A stretch of 64,000 nucleotides of DNA. It comes from Candidatus Microthrix parvicella Bio17-1. Lineage in GTDB: Bacteria > Actinomycetota > Acidimicrobiia > Acidimicrobiales > Microtrichaceae. The stretch's first letter is position 1, and every line of letters starts with the position of its first letter. A program made the translations under genes and the position numbers. This document shows positions 55,239 to 64,000 of the stretch, piece after piece. The DNA is taken from assembly GCF_000299415.1 (NCBI RefSeq), contig NZ_AMPG01000002.1, positions 1 to 64,000 on the forward strand, read 5' to 3'. The notes under the pieces were generated by a model, which ran no database searches, was not told where the DNA came from, and saw nothing but the letters and a program-made list of their open reading frames with translations.

Positions 55239-55568
55239 TCAGTTCTGCCCGCTCGTCTTCAGGCGTTGGACCGCTGCGATCAGCGGAGGCAGGTCGTACT
55301 CCACCGTTGCCGACACAATCGCATGGTCGGTGTCGAAGTAGCGGTGCGCCAAGTGGTCCCGCATCCGGGCGACGTCGATCCAGGGGATATCGGGCTCGTT
55401 TGCCAGAAGTGTGGGATCGATGTCCTTGACCGCTTCGCCGATCTCGCTGAGTCGCACCCGAACAGCATCGAAGACGAGACCGTCCGCCAAAGTCCCGCGT
55501 GTGAGGTGCGACTCGATCGCTGCTGAGGCCGCCAGCACGTCATCCAGCCGTTGCGTATCGGCTCTCAC
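55239..55568 (-). CDS. hepT: HepT-like HEPN toxin (DUF86)
   Basis: 109 residues, all helical. The HEPN RNase motif RDHLAHRY (Rx4HxY) is intact, preceded by IGEAVKDIDPTLL and IPWIDVARMR as in DUF86 proteins. Partner of the overlapping HTH-nucleotidyltransferase gene: in MntA/HepT systems the Tyr in this motif is AMPylated and silenced by MntA. Confidence 0.88.
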   Translation of the reverse strand: MRADTQRLDDVLAASAAIESHLTRGTLADGLVFDAVRVRLSEIGEAVKDIDPTLLANEPDIPWIDVARMRDHLAHRYFDTDHAIVSATVEYDLPPLIAAVQRLKTSGQN

Positions 55569-56083
55569 AGCGGGATCGCCTCGGCGAGTGCCTGAGACGC
55601 GATGCCGGGCTTCAAGCTCGCTGCAGGAACCACGTCGACCTCGCGCCCGAGGATCTCCGCGATTTTTCGCTCGAGTCCGATCAGGCCGAGGATGCCGACA
55701 GCCGGTGAGAGGTCAACAAGAAGGTCGACATCGCTCGACTCGGTGTCGGTGCCTCTGGCGACGCTGCCGAACACGCAGATGTTCGTCGCTCCGCATCGTT
55801 CGGCAGCCTCGATGATCGCCCGACGTCGGCGACGCAGCTTTCGACCGGTAGGTGTATCCGGTAGTCCACGGGGCCTGTCGGGGTCGGAGACGAGGTCGAG
55901 ACTCACCGAGTGTCCCGATGCCTCGACCAGCCTGGTCAGCATCGACAGGCCGGGCTCGCGGCGACCGCTCTCATAGGCGCTGATCACTGGCTGCGACACA
56001 TGCGCACGCCGAGCCAACTCAGCCTGCGACAGACCAGAGCGACGCCTTGCCTCCCGAATTACCGCGTCTGCTCGACATAGCAT
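55565..56083 (-). CDS. mntA: HTH-MNT fusion antitoxin (MntA-like)
   Basis: 172 residues. Residues 5-55 are an XRE helix-turn-helix (LSQAELARRAHVSQPVISAYE). Residues 95-130 are a minimal nucleotidyltransferase (ICVFGSVARGTDTESSDVDLLVDLS) with the GS and DxD metal-binding residues. The domain fusion would join operator binding and HepT AMPylation in one protein. Overlaps hepT by four bases. Confidence 0.85.
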   Translation of the reverse strand: MLCRADAVIREARRRSGLSQAELARRAHVSQPVISAYESGRREPGLSMLTRLVEASGHSVSLDLVSDPDRPRGLPDTPTGRKLRRRRRAIIEAAERCGATNICVFGSVARGTDTESSDVDLLVDLSPAVGILGLIGLERKIAEILGREVDVVPAASLKPGIASQALAEAIPL

Positions 56084-56106
56084 AGTGCAAGCCTATAGCG
56101 GATCGT

Positions 56107-56565
56107 CTATGAGAACACAGCGTCATTTGCGCCGATCCTCAACCGAACCATCAGGTCCCGCCAACTACACAGACGTTCTGCCACACCCACCATGTCACGC
56201 GCAGGGCCAATCCTTCTGCGCCTGTCAAGAGCGGCGTTTGCGGATCGTGGAACAAGGAAGCAGAGCATGTACGCACCGTCCTTCAGGCATGCGTCCTGGG
56301 CGCTGTACGGTGTGGGAATCCGCCTGGCGGCAGCGACCAACGCTCTGATCTGGGTATCGGTGTAGATGAACGGTTCGACCCGCCGCGACGACCCCGGGAA
56401 CTGATCGGCGGGAGGGACCTCCGTGGCAGGGTCGGTCGCCTGCCGGTGTTTGGCGAACATGCGCACCGCGTTAAGCCGGATCGCCCACCACCGCGGCCGT
56501 GTGCCGGCGGTCAAAGCGCCGACATCAACACTGGGCGAACCCAGAAACAGCTGGGCTGACCGCAA
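56107..56565 (-). pseudogene. Tyrosine-recombinase N-terminal fragment
   Basis: The frame contains the core-binding region and start of the catalytic domain of a phage-type integrase: WWAIRLNAVRMFAKHRQATD, PATEVPPADQFPG, FIYTDTQIRALVAAARRIP. Both ends are lost: the sequence leaves family similarity after DGAYMLCF, so the catalytic R-H-R-Y residues are absent. It is a remnant of a mobile element, close to the TA module and other decayed genes. Confidence 0.7.
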
Positions 56566-56629
56566 ATGCCGTTCGGACCAGGGTGTGTTCTCGTTGCCGC
56601 CCGTTGTCCACCTTTGGGCTCCCGGGTTC

Positions 56630-56905
56630 CTACGGCGTGGGGTGGCCCTCGACTAGCCACAGCAACACGGCTGTCTCGTTTCGGGTGATCGACCTGTTGG
56701 GCGAGTAGGTGCCCGGTCCGGTGCCGCTGATGAAGAATTGCCCTGTGAGCCAGGCGACGGGGGTGTCGTAGTAGCGGTCAGGGGTGACGTCGTCGAAATT
56801 GTGGGGGCGCGTCGCTGCGCCAGTGCAGTTGCCAACTCCCGACGACCAGCAAGCAACCTTGGCGACTCGTCGTCTGCAACGATGCCGCACCTGTCGCCAC
56901 ACCAC
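56630..56905 (-). pseudogene. S-layer-homology domain fragment
   Basis: About 55 residues before the stop match one SLH repeat: FDDVTPDRYYDTPVAWLTGQ, FISGTGPGTYSPNRSITRN, TAVLLWLVEGHP. The upstream part of the frame is not SLH-like. Probably the end of a cell-surface protein whose front was lost. Confidence 0.65.
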
Positions 56906-57095
56906 TTGCCCCGGCGTTCACCGGCTGACCGGCTTCTCGGGGTCCGCGATGGGCTGAGCAAAGGTCAGCGCCCGCCGCAGCAAGGACCCCGCTCCAGACT
57001 GGAGATACTCATCCCTGGCAGAACCCCCACCAAATGACCCAAGCGAAGACAGGAGCGCCCTTGTTTGGCACCCTGCAAGGCATGCGCGGCCTCGG

Positions 57096-57479
57096 TCAGG
57101 AGTTGCGCTTCTTCTGAAGTCGCTTGAGTTCTCTGCGATCGGTCAGCGTGTGGCGCCGTCGTGCCCGGTAGACCAATCCAGCGAGTTCGTCGAGGACCAC
57201 GCCGGCCAGCAGCACCACCAGGATGACCGCGATCAGGGGCGTCGAATACTCCCAGGCCAGGAAGTTGATCGTCACCTTGTCGGTGTTTTGGGCGGCAAGA
57301 ATGATCAAGACGGCCGCCAACAACAGACCGACGACGAGCCCCCAGAAGACCCCGGTGCCGATTAACACGCGTTCCGTCTCGGGGGCTGGAGAGGTCTTCG
57401 CCATTGGCTCCGACGTGGGGTCGGGCAGTGATTCGGGCCGTTCCCCCGTGTTGGCGCCGGTGGTCTCGGACTCGTTCAT
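57096..57479 (-). CDS. LapA-like (DUF1049) membrane protein
   Basis: 127 residues. Two membrane helices (GLVVGLLLAAVLIILAAQN and PLIAVILVVLLAGVVLDELAG) with the LapA-type QNTDKVTINFLAWEYSTPL between them; an acidic Pro/Glu-rich cytoplasmic N-terminus and a basic C-terminus (RRRHTLTDRRELKRLQKKR). In other bacteria LapA acts with LapB in envelope quality control, but actinobacterial homologues are poorly known. Good ribosome binding site AAGGA. Confidence 0.85.
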   Translation of the reverse strand: MNESETTGANTGERPESLPDPTSEPMAKTSPAPETERVLIGTGVFWGLVVGLLLAAVLIILAAQNTDKVTINFLAWEYSTPLIAVILVVLLAGVVLDELAGLVYRARRRHTLTDRRELKRLQKKRNS

Positions 57480-57796
57480 GTGGAGGTCCTTCTCGCCCGC
57501 CCCTGGACTGATGGCCGCTCGATGGGATTGAGTCCTGCCAGGATGTGTAGCTCGCTTGTGCGATCCCCGGGTGTCAGGTTCGGGGAGCTGCTTGGTGTGA
57601 GGCTAACAGGGTGCAGAAAATGAGGAACAGGGGGCCGGATTCGGGATGTGAGCGGTGTCAGCCCTGTGCAACGATCGGCGGTCGCCGTTGAGGGGCCGGG
57701 GGTGGTGGGGGTCCACCGGTGATGGCGGTCAGGCAGCAATGGGTGACCCAGCGCCCCGGAGCATCCATGGGAGGGCTCGAACTCCTGATCTGCTCG
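57480..57796. other. 317-base intergenic region
   Basis: Holds the leader of the LapA-like gene at its left end. No supported ORF. Near 57760-57800, read on the minus strand, CAGGAGTTCGAGCCCTCCC resembles the T arm of a tRNA and is preceded by a CTTGTAA that coincides with the end of the nitrilase gene, but no complete cloverleaf can be drawn. Confidence 0.5.
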
Positions 57797-58807
57797 TTAC
57801 AAGTCAGGCAGCCCGACGGCGCCGTCATGTTGGGCGCCGAGCGGTCCGTAGGTGTCGGGGCGACGGGTGGCCAGCAGGGGGAACAGCTCCAACCAGTCGC
57901 GCCGGGCGTCGAGGTCGACATCGGCCACCAGTACTGCGTCGGCGTCGCGCGGCGCTTGGGCCAGGATGCGCCCGTAGGGATCGGAGATGAACGAACTGCC
58001 GTAGAAGGTGATCGAGTCGTCGGAGCGCCCGCGCGGGTCGTCCGGCGAGGCCAGGTCGCTCGCGTATTCGGTGCCGATTCGGTTGACCGCCACCATGGCG
58101 AGCCCGTTGGCAATACCGTTGCCCACGATCACCTGCTGCCACAGAGGTTGAGTGTCGAAATCGGGATGATCGGGCTCCGATCCGATCGCCGTCGGGTAGA
58201 CGACCAGGTCGGCGCCGGCCAGCGAATACAGGCGCGGCGGCTCGGCGAACCACTGGTCCCAGCACGTGGGCAGCCCAACACGAGCCGGGCCGACCTCCAC
58301 AATCGGATAACCGGTGTCACCCGGTGCGAAGTATCGATCCTCGTAATAACCGGCGGTGACGGGGATGTGCAGCTTCCGGGTGCGGGCCAAGAGCTCACCG
58401 CTGGGGTCGACCGCGATGGCGGTGTTATAGCCGGCCGCCGCCACGACGTGCTCTCCATCACGAGGGGCCTCGAACAGCGAGGCATGGACGGTCAGCTCGA
58501 AGCGTGCGGCCAACTCGACGACAAACTGGTGCGTCGGGCCGCCGGGCAGCGGCTCGGGGGTGACCCCCAAAGCCTCAGCACCGTCGGGGACAATGGCGAA
58601 GTACGGCGACAGCGTCAGCTCCTGCAGGCACACCAGCTGCGCTCCCGCCTTGGCCGCCAACTCCACGCCCGTGGTCAGAACGGCCCGGTGCTCGGTGGCG
58701 TCGGCGTGCCATGACGTCTGCACGACGCCCACCCGAAACGTGCCCCTCACCGGCTGACGCCTGCGGGCCGGCGAGTCCAGGCCACCCAACCTGGTGATCA
58801 GCCGCAT
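57797..58807 (-). CDS. aguB: N-carbamoylputrescine amidase (nitrilase superfamily)
   Basis: 336 residues. Nitrilase triad visible: Glu in CLQELTLSPYF, Lys in RKLHIPVTAGYYE, Cys in GLPTCWDQWFAE. The CWDQWFPE-type motif and the adjacent agmatine deiminase gene identify it as the enzyme giving putrescine, CO2 and ammonia. ATG 58807 overlaps the agmatine deiminase stop by ten bases; GTG 58750 (just before FRVGVVQT) is an alternative start. Confidence 0.93.
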   Translation of the reverse strand: MRLITRLGGLDSPARRRQPVRGTFRVGVVQTSWHADATEHRAVLTTGVELAAKAGAQLVCLQELTLSPYFAIVPDGAEALGVTPEPLPGGPTHQFVVELAARFELTVHASLFEAPRDGEHVVAAAGYNTAIAVDPSGELLARTRKLHIPVTAGYYEDRYFAPGDTGYPIVEVGPARVGLPTCWDQWFAEPPRLYSLAGADLVVYPTAIGSEPDHPDFDTQPLWQQVIVGNGIANGLAMVAVNRIGTEYASDLASPDDPRGRSDDSITFYGSSFISDPYGRILAQAPRDADAVLVADVDLDARRDWLELFPLLATRRPDTYGPLGAQHDGAVGLPDL

Positions 58808-59841
58808 GTCGATTCACCGTTGGCTGGGACCTGCTGGGTGATGCAGTGCGGGCCGCCGCCCCCGAACGCGATCATGGCGCCCTCCACCGGCACGACGGTG
58901 CGGCCTGGATAGTGCTCACCGATCAAGCTCAGCGCCTCCTCGTCGTACGGGTGGCCGGTCACCGGAACCCCCACAAACCCGTTGCCCAGACAAAAGTTGA
59001 CATACGGCACCTCGACCACGCGGTCGAAGCACACCGTGCGGGGCAGTACCTCCAGCTGGACCACGTCAAACCCGGCGTGACGCAGGCGTCGTGCGCTCTC
59101 AACCGCAGTCGCATGATCCGGGTCGTCGTGATCGTCGCATCCCTGCAGCAGCGCCAAGCCTGGACGGGGAATGGCAACCACGTTGTCGACGTGCCCGTCA
59201 GTGTCGGTGTCGTCTGCAAGGCCGTCGGCAAGCCACACCACCCGCGTCGCGCCAAGCCAGCGCGCAAGCAGCAGCTCCAAGCCTGCTTTGCTCCGGGGCG
59301 AGCCATCGGGCAATGGGCCCCGATTGGGGTTGAGGAGACAACGCTCGGTGGTGACCAACGTGCCTGCACCGTCAACCGCGATCGAGCCGCCCTCCAACAC
59401 GAACGGGGCCCGCGTCACCGGCAGCCCAAGGTGTTCGGCGACCGCCGTGGCCACCACCGCGTCGTTGTCGAAGGGCTGGACGAGTTCGCCCCATGCGTTG
59501 AACCCAAACTGAATCGCCAGCCGATCGTCCCCCGTCTTGACGCCGCGGTCGCGCACCACGACCGGGCCGGAGTCACGCATCCATGCGTCGTCAATTGCCA
59601 ACTCCACCAGCTCAACTTCGTGGCGCGACGCATTCAACGCCTCGGCCAGCAACGCCTCGGCGCTGCTGCGTTCGCCCGGGTTGACCACCATGGTGACCGG
59701 CTCAAAATCGGCGATGGCCCGTGCCACGCCTGCCCAGGCCCGGCGTGCCGCGGTCAGGTGGCCTCCGAAGAAGCTGCGACGCACTTCGGTGGGCCACGCC
59801 ATGAGCGTGCGTTCGTGCTGGTCTGTCTCCGCCCGCATCAT
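58798..59841 (-). CDS. aguA: Agmatine deiminase
   Basis: 347 residues. Converts agmatine to N-carbamoylputrescine and ammonia. Guanidino-modifying fold: DAWMRDSGPVVV, DTDGHVDNVV, and the nucleophile Cys in FGGGGPHCITQQVP near the C-terminus. ATG 59841 follows an in-frame TTG at 59868; the family begins close to ETDQHERTLMAWP. Second gene of a patD-aguA-aguB minus-strand run. Confidence 0.94.
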   Translation of the reverse strand: MMRAETDQHERTLMAWPTEVRRSFFGGHLTAARRAWAGVARAIADFEPVTMVVNPGERSSAEALLAEALNASRHEVELVELAIDDAWMRDSGPVVVRDRGVKTGDDRLAIQFGFNAWGELVQPFDNDAVVATAVAEHLGLPVTRAPFVLEGGSIAVDGAGTLVTTERCLLNPNRGPLPDGSPRSKAGLELLLARWLGATRVVWLADGLADDTDTDGHVDNVVAIPRPGLALLQGCDDHDDPDHATAVESARRLRHAGFDVVQLEVLPRTVCFDRVVEVPYVNFCLGNGFVGVPVTGHPYDEEALSLIGEHYPGRTVVPVEGAMIAFGGGGPHCITQQVPANGESTCG

Positions 59842-59914
59842 CCGGGTGGGTAGCCGGCCAATCGGCAACTCGGGTGGCGAACCGGTCCCGATCCGCGATG
59901 GCGGCGGTGCGCCT

Positions 59915-61336
59915 TCAGAACTTCACCATGACGTGCTTGAGCTCGGTGTAGTGCTCGACGGCATAGATCGACATGTCCTTGCCGTAGCCCGACTGTTTGA
60001 AGCCCCCGTGGGGCATCTCGGACACGATGGGAATGTGATCGTTGACCCAGACGGTGCCGAACCTGAGGTGCGCGCTCATGCGCATGGCCCGTGACACGTC
60101 GCTGGTCCACACCGATGCTGCCAGGCCGTAGTTGACACCGTTGGCCCAGGCGAGCGCCTGGTCGTCATCGGAGAACCGTTGAACCGAGATGACCGGCCCA
60201 AACACCTCTCGCTGCACGATCTCAGCGTCCTGGGCCGGGTTGGCCACCACCGTCGGCGCATAGAAGAAGCCTGCTCGGTCCAGCGTGTCGCCGCCGACGG
60301 TCACTTCGGCGCCCCCTTCAACGGCCCGACCGACCATGCCGGCCACCCGCGCCTGTTGGCCAGCGGACACCAGCGGCCCCACCGCCGTCGCCTCGTCCAT
60401 GGGGTCGCCCGTCACCAGGTCGCCGACCGCCGAGGACAGCCCGGCAACCAGGTCGTCGTAGATGCGCGGGCCGGCCACCACGCGGCACGGCGCGGTGCAG
60501 TCCTGCCCCGAGTTGTAATACCCGGTCTCGGCCAGGGTGGCCACCAGCGTCTCAAGGTCGGCATCGTCGAACACCACGACGGGCGCTTTGCCGCCCAACT
60601 CCAGGTGGACCCGCTTGAGGCTGTCGGCCGCATTGCGGGCGATCAGCTTGCCGGTGTCGACATCGCCGGTGATGCTCACCATGGCCACGCCGGGGTGCTT
60701 CACCAGCGCGTCACCGGCGGCTTCTCCCTGACCGGTGACCACGTTGAACACGCCGGGCGGGAAGATGTCCGCCGAGATCTCCGCCAACTTCAGCGCCGTC
60801 ATCGGGGTCAGTTCGCTGGGCTTGAGGATGAACGTGTTGCCGGCAGCGAGCGCCGGGCCCAGCTTCCACACCGCCATGTTCAGTGGGTAGTTCCAAGGAG
60901 CGATACCGGCGCACACTCCCAGCGGGTCACGCCTCAACATCGACGTGTGGTCCTCGATGTACTCCCCCGCGGCCTGCGTGTTCATCGTTCGGGCGGCACC
61001 GGCGAAGAACCGCAGGTTGTCCACGGTGAGATCGAACTCAAACTCGATGATGGACGTTGGCTTGCCGACGTTCTCCATCTCCAGACGCTTCAGTTCGTCC
61101 AGGTTGTCCTCGACGGCATCGGCCAGCGCCAGCAGTTTTTCTGAGCGCTCCCGCGGGCTGGTGCGGCCCCAGGAGACGAAGGCGTCGGTGGCGGCGGCCA
61201 CCGCGGCGTCGATATCGTCGGCGTCGCTGGCGGCAACCTCGGTGATGCACTCGCCCGTGGCAGGGTTGAGCACCTCGTCGGTGCCCCTTGATGCGGCGTC
61301 CCGCCACTCGCCGCCGATGTAGTTCTGCATGGCCAT
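59915..61336 (-). CDS. patD: Gamma-aminobutyraldehyde dehydrogenase-like enzyme
   Basis: 473 residues. N-terminus [10 protein letters not shown]; Glu in [18 protein letters not shown]; nucleophile in [15 protein letters not shown]-terminal [19 protein letters not shown], typical of aminobutyraldehyde dehydrogenases. Expected to oxidise 4-aminobutanal from putrescine to GABA. Ribosome binding site GGGGAG. Divergent from potA, with 241 bases between them. Confidence 0.9.
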   Translation of the reverse strand: MAMQNYIGGEWRDAASRGTDEVLNPATGECITEVAASDADDIDAAVAAATDAFVSWGRTSPRERSEKLLALADAVEDNLDELKRLEMENVGKPTSIIEFEFDLTVDNLRFFAGAARTMNTQAAGEYIEDHTSMLRRDPLGVCAGIAPWNYPLNMAVWKLGPALAAGNTFILKPSELTPMTALKLAEISADIFPPGVFNVVTGQGEAAGDALVKHPGVAMVSITGDVDTGKLIARNAADSLKRVHLELGGKAPVVVFDDADLETLVATLAETGYYNSGQDCTAPCRVVAGPRIYDDLVAGLSSAVGDLVTGDPMDEATAVGPLVSAGQQARVAGMVGRAVEGGAEVTVGGDTLDRAGFFYAPTVVANPAQDAEIVQREVFGPVISVQRFSDDDQALAWANGVNYGLAASVWTSDVSRAMRMSAHLRFGTVWVNDHIPIVSEMPHGGFKQSGYGKDMSIYAVEHYTELKHVMVKF

Positions 61337-61577
61337 GTGTTGCTGCTCCCCGTGGTGTGTCGTGATCCCCGAGTGCAGATGCTGGGCGCTGGCGCGGAAG
61401 AATGCAAGGGAATCGATTGCCCAGCGGCTCTGGGGGATCGGAATCGCTTGCAGGCGCTGGTGGCAGGTGGCACAGTTGGCCTACACGGAACCGAGCCGGC
61501 GGATCGAGGATTCGATCGTCCAGGGGGCGACGCCGCCGGCGTCAGAGTGGTTCGGCACCGACGAGGGGACGAATGGT

Positions 61578-62732
61578 GTGAGTACTGCTGCGACCGGCGA
61601 CAAGGGTGCGGGCGCTCAGGCCCCCATCATCGAGATCGACCACGTCACCAAGTCGTTTACCGACTTCATCGCCGTCGACGACGCCGACTTCTCCATCGGA
61701 CAGGGCGAGTTCTTCGCCATGCTCGGTCCATCAGGCTGCGGCAAGACCACCACCCTGCGCATGATCGCAGGGTTCGAGACCCCCACCAGTGGGGCGATTC
61801 GTCTCGACGGCGAGGATGTATCCCGCACCCCCCCGCACAAGCGCAACGTCAACACGGTGTTCCAGCACTACGCCCTCTTCCCTCACATGACGGTGTGGAA
61901 CAACGTGGCCTACGGGCCCCGCTCAAAAAAGTGGGACGCCGCCAAGGTCCGCGAGAAGGTCGACGCCGTTATCGAGGTGGTGCGCCTCGGCGAGTTCGCC
62001 GAACGCAAGCCCTCGCAGCTCTCCGGTGGCCAGCAACAGCGGGTGGCCCTGGCCCGTGCGCTGGTGAACGAACCAGCGGCGCTCCTGCTGGACGAGCCGC
62101 TTGGCGCGCTCGACCTGAAGTTGCGCCAGGTGATGCAGTTCGAGCTGAAGCGCATCCAACGCGAGATCGACATCAGCTTCGTTCACGTCACCCACGACCA
62201 GGAGGAGGCCCTCACCATGGCCGATCGCATGGCCGTGATGAACGCAGGCCGGGTGGAGCAGATCGGAACACCGACCGACGTCTACGAACGTCCCGCTTCG
62301 GTGTTCGTCGCCGGGTTCATCGGGCAGGCCAATTTGTGGCCCGGCACGGTCGAGTCCTTGGCAGACGGCCATGCCACGGCGGCCACACTGGGCTCCACCG
62401 TGGGTGCCAGGTGCTTCTCACCGGAGGTGCGGCCCGGCAAGGTGGTGGTGATGGTGCGCCCCGAACGCCTCTCCGTGGCCATCGAGCGCCCCGACGACAC
62501 CTCCGCCGTGCAGGGAACGGTCACCGACCTCACCTTCCAGGGCCCGGTGGTTCGCCTGTCGATGCGGGCGGCCGATGGCCACAGCGTCATCGCCCACCTC
62601 GGCCCGGAGGACCATCTGCCCGGCCTGCGGCCCGGCGACCGGGTGTGGGCGCACTGGCCCGATGACGCCGCCTGTGTGCTGCCCGACGCACCACTCCCCG
62701 CAGTCGACGACCCCGACGCGGTCGACGAATAG
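61578..62732 (+). CDS. potA: Spermidine/putrescine ABC transporter ATPase
   Basis: 384 residues from GTG 61578 (GAGGGGAC upstream). Walker [20 protein letters not shown], signature [15 protein letters not shown], Walker [16 protein letters not shown], His-switch [14 protein letters not shown], and a C-terminal TOBE domain. The upstream open frame to 61329 is not coding-like. Placed between the putrescine catabolic genes and potD, which supports polyamine uptake. Confidence 0.93.
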   Translation: MSTAATGDKGAGAQAPIIEIDHVTKSFTDFIAVDDADFSIGQGEFFAMLGPSGCGKTTTLRMIAGFETPTSGAIRLDGEDVSRTPPHKRNVNTVFQHYALFPHMTVWNNVAYGPRSKKWDAAKVREKVDAVIEVVRLGEFAERKPSQLSGGQQQRVALARALVNEPAALLLDEPLGALDLKLRQVMQFELKRIQREIDISFVHVTHDQEEALTMADRMAVMNAGRVEQIGTPTDVYERPASVFVAGFIGQANLWPGTVESLADGHATAATLGSTVGARCFSPEVRPGKVVVMVRPERLSVAIERPDDTSAVQGTVTDLTFQGPVVRLSMRAADGHSVIAHLGPEDHLPGLRPGDRVWAHWPDDAACVLPDAPLPAVDDPDAVDE

Positions 62733-62775
62733 CCCGCGACACGCCAGCCGTTCACAGAACCTCAGAGGAGCAACC

Positions 62776-63951
62776 ATGACCGACGACTCGACCAACGCCA
62801 CCCGGCAGTTCGCACAAGCGAACTGGTCGCGACGGCGATTTCTGGGGGGCGGCGCCGCCCTGAGCGGCGGGCTGATGTTGGGCCCAACCCTGCTCGCCGG
62901 ATGCGGTGGCGACTCCAAGACCACCGCTTCCGGCGCCGACCAGAACTCGGGCGGGAAGACGCTGCGTATCTCCAACTGGCCGCTGTACATGGCCGAGGGC
63001 TTCAACGCGAAGTTCGAGAAGGAGACCGGCTACAAGGTCAGCTACAAGGAGAACTTTCAGGACAACGAGGTTTGGTTTGCAGCCAACAAGGACGCCCTCG
63101 CAGCGAACCAGGACATCGGCGCCGACCTGGTGATCCCCACCAACTTCATGACCGCCCGGCTGATCAATCTGGGATGGCTGACCAAGCTCGACCATGCCGC
63201 AATCCCCAATATGGCCAATGTTCGCCCGGAACTCATCGACGGTGCATGGGATCCGGGCGCCGTCTACTCCATGCCGTACTTCAGCGGGTTTGTCGGTATG
63301 GCCTACAACAAGGCCGAGACCGGCCGGAAGATCACCTCGGTTGATGATCTTTGGGACCCCAAGTTCAAGGGCCGCGTCTCGATGTTCTCCGATATGCAGG
63401 ACGGACTCGGCATGATTTTGAAGAGCCAGGGCATCGACCTGACCGACGTCACGCTCGATCAGGTGCAGGCCGCCGCCGACCTGGTGGCCGAGAAGAACCA
63501 GGGCGGCCAGATCCGCCGCTTCACCGGCAACGACTTTCAAGACGATCTCACCAGCGGCAACGTGATCGTCGCCCAGGTGTACTCCGGTGACGTTGCACAG
63601 TTGCAGGAGGACAACCCCGACATTGAGTTCCTGGTGCCCGAGGGCGGCTGCTCCATGTTCGTCGACACGATGGTGGCGCCCATCACCACGCACAACCTCA
63701 AGGGGGCCGAGGCGTGGATGAACTTTGTTTACGACAGGGACAACTACGCCTCGCTCACCGACTTCGTGCAGTACATCCCGGTGCTCACCGACATGGACGA
63801 CGCCCTGGCGAAGGTCAACCCGGAGCTCGTCGACAACCCGCTGGTCAATCCCTCCCCCGAGATGCTGGCCAAGGCACAGGAGTGGGGCCCCCTCAAGGAG
63901 GCCGAAGAGGCCGCGATGATCAAGGCGTACGCCGAAGTCACCGGAGGTTGA
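62776..63951 (+). CDS. potD: Polyamine ABC transporter substrate-binding lipoprotein
   Basis: 391 residues. Twin-arginine signal SRRRFLGGGAALSGGLMLG followed by a lipobox LLAGC, so exported folded by Tat and lipid-anchored. The PotD/PotF-like body includes LRISNWPLYMAEGF, GADLVIPTNFMTARLI, YFSGFVGMAYNKAE and FVYDRDNYASLTDFVQYIP. ATG 62776 has AGAGGAG. 43 bases after potA. Confidence 0.92.
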   Translation: MTDDSTNATRQFAQANWSRRRFLGGGAALSGGLMLGPTLLAGCGGDSKTTASGADQNSGGKTLRISNWPLYMAEGFNAKFEKETGYKVSYKENFQDNEVWFAANKDALAANQDIGADLVIPTNFMTARLINLGWLTKLDHAAIPNMANVRPELIDGAWDPGAVYSMPYFSGFVGMAYNKAETGRKITSVDDLWDPKFKGRVSMFSDMQDGLGMILKSQGIDLTDVTLDQVQAAADLVAEKNQGGQIRRFTGNDFQDDLTSGNVIVAQVYSGDVAQLQEDNPDIEFLVPEGGCSMFVDTMVAPITTHNLKGAEAWMNFVYDRDNYASLTDFVQYIPVLTDMDDALAKVNPELVDNPLVNPSPEMLAKAQEWGPLKEAEEAAMIKAYAEVTGG

Positions 63952-63993
63952 GTCGGTGAGGCTTGACGAAGCGACCCGGACGAAAGGGAGCTG

Positions 63994-64000
63994 ATGGCCG
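63994..64000 (+). CDS. Start of next transporter gene (partial)
   Basis: ATG GCC G at the right edge preceded by AAAGGGAG (63983-63990). In a potA-potD operon the next gene should be a permease, but only seven bases are visible. The spacing to the ATG is rather short. Confidence 0.3.

Noticed and set aside
57755-57835. Complete tRNA-Thr (TGT) gene on the minus strand
   Set aside because: A CCTGA/TCAGG stem with CTTGTAA loop needs an eight-base insertion, the T arm does not pair properly, no acceptor stem or D arm is found, and the anticodon part is the end of the nitrilase coding sequence.

Overview
The window is high-GC DNA with actinobacterial gene style: GTG and TTG starts, many four-base stop/start overlaps, a mitochondrial-type aconitase, and cobalamin and ApbE modules. 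Member of the Acidimicrobiia (for example a Candidatus Microthrix relative) is a reasonable guess, but that is inference from gene content only; no rRNA or marker comparison was possible. About 60 real genes or gene remnants are visible. The long ORFs opposite them are GC-frame shadows.

Layout. 1-18.7 kb is core metabolism and repair: end of a secreted alpha/beta-hydrolase-like protein behind an RPTTT-repeat linker, uvrA, an acyl-CoA dehydrogenase, aroC, an OafA-type acyltransferase with an SGNH domain, uvrB, a cobalamin block (cobS, cobC-like phosphatase, cobT, cobO), a carboxymuconolactone decarboxylase-like protein, a patatin-like lipase divergent from a SufR-like regulator, a TrmH-type rRNA/tRNA methylase, a RelE/RHH toxin-antitoxin pair and a cytochrome P450.

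18.8-36 kb is a defence and conflict island. It opens with an AbiE-like pair whose nucleotidyltransferase is frameshifted, then a small zinc-ribbon ORF. On the minus strand follows a nine-gene run: HsdR, HsdS, TcmP, a Gp37/Gp68-type three-Cys protein, HsdM, a GIY-YIG/DUF4357 nuclease, McrB, McrC and an unrecognised four-helix membrane protein. Six of its eight junctions are four-base overlaps. The run inserts the TcmP/three-Cys pair between hsdS and hsdM and appends McrBC plus a membrane protein to a type I restriction system. This is the best candidate for an undescribed composite system. A coiled-coil membrane protein, a decayed copy of it, and a class II Fic protein lie just upstream.

36-46.3 kb holds an OmpR-type two-component pair divergent from a secreted Asp/His-rich protein, a small membrane protein, ApbE and a ferric-reductase-like heme protein; then a second coiled-coil paralogue, a TetR/MMPL divergent pair with a visible operator, coaE, and a NarL-type two-component pair. 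46.5-54.5 kb holds aconitase, two aldehyde dehydrogenases (one methylmalonate-semialdehyde type), a PuuB-like flavin amine oxidase and a membrane-anchored polysaccharide deacetylase.

54.6-57 kb is a gene graveyard with an active-looking TA module: a PKD/CSLREA protein broken by an in-frame TAG, HepT plus an HTH-MntA fusion, an integrase fragment and an S-layer-homology fragment. 57.1-64 kb returns to metabolism: a LapA-like protein, then a polyamine module with agmatine deiminase, N-carbamoylputrescine amidase, an aminobutyraldehyde dehydrogenase and the divergent potA-potD transporter operon, whose permease would begin at the window edge. Together with the PuuB-like oxidase these genes can plausibly take agmatine to putrescine, aminobutyraldehyde and GABA.
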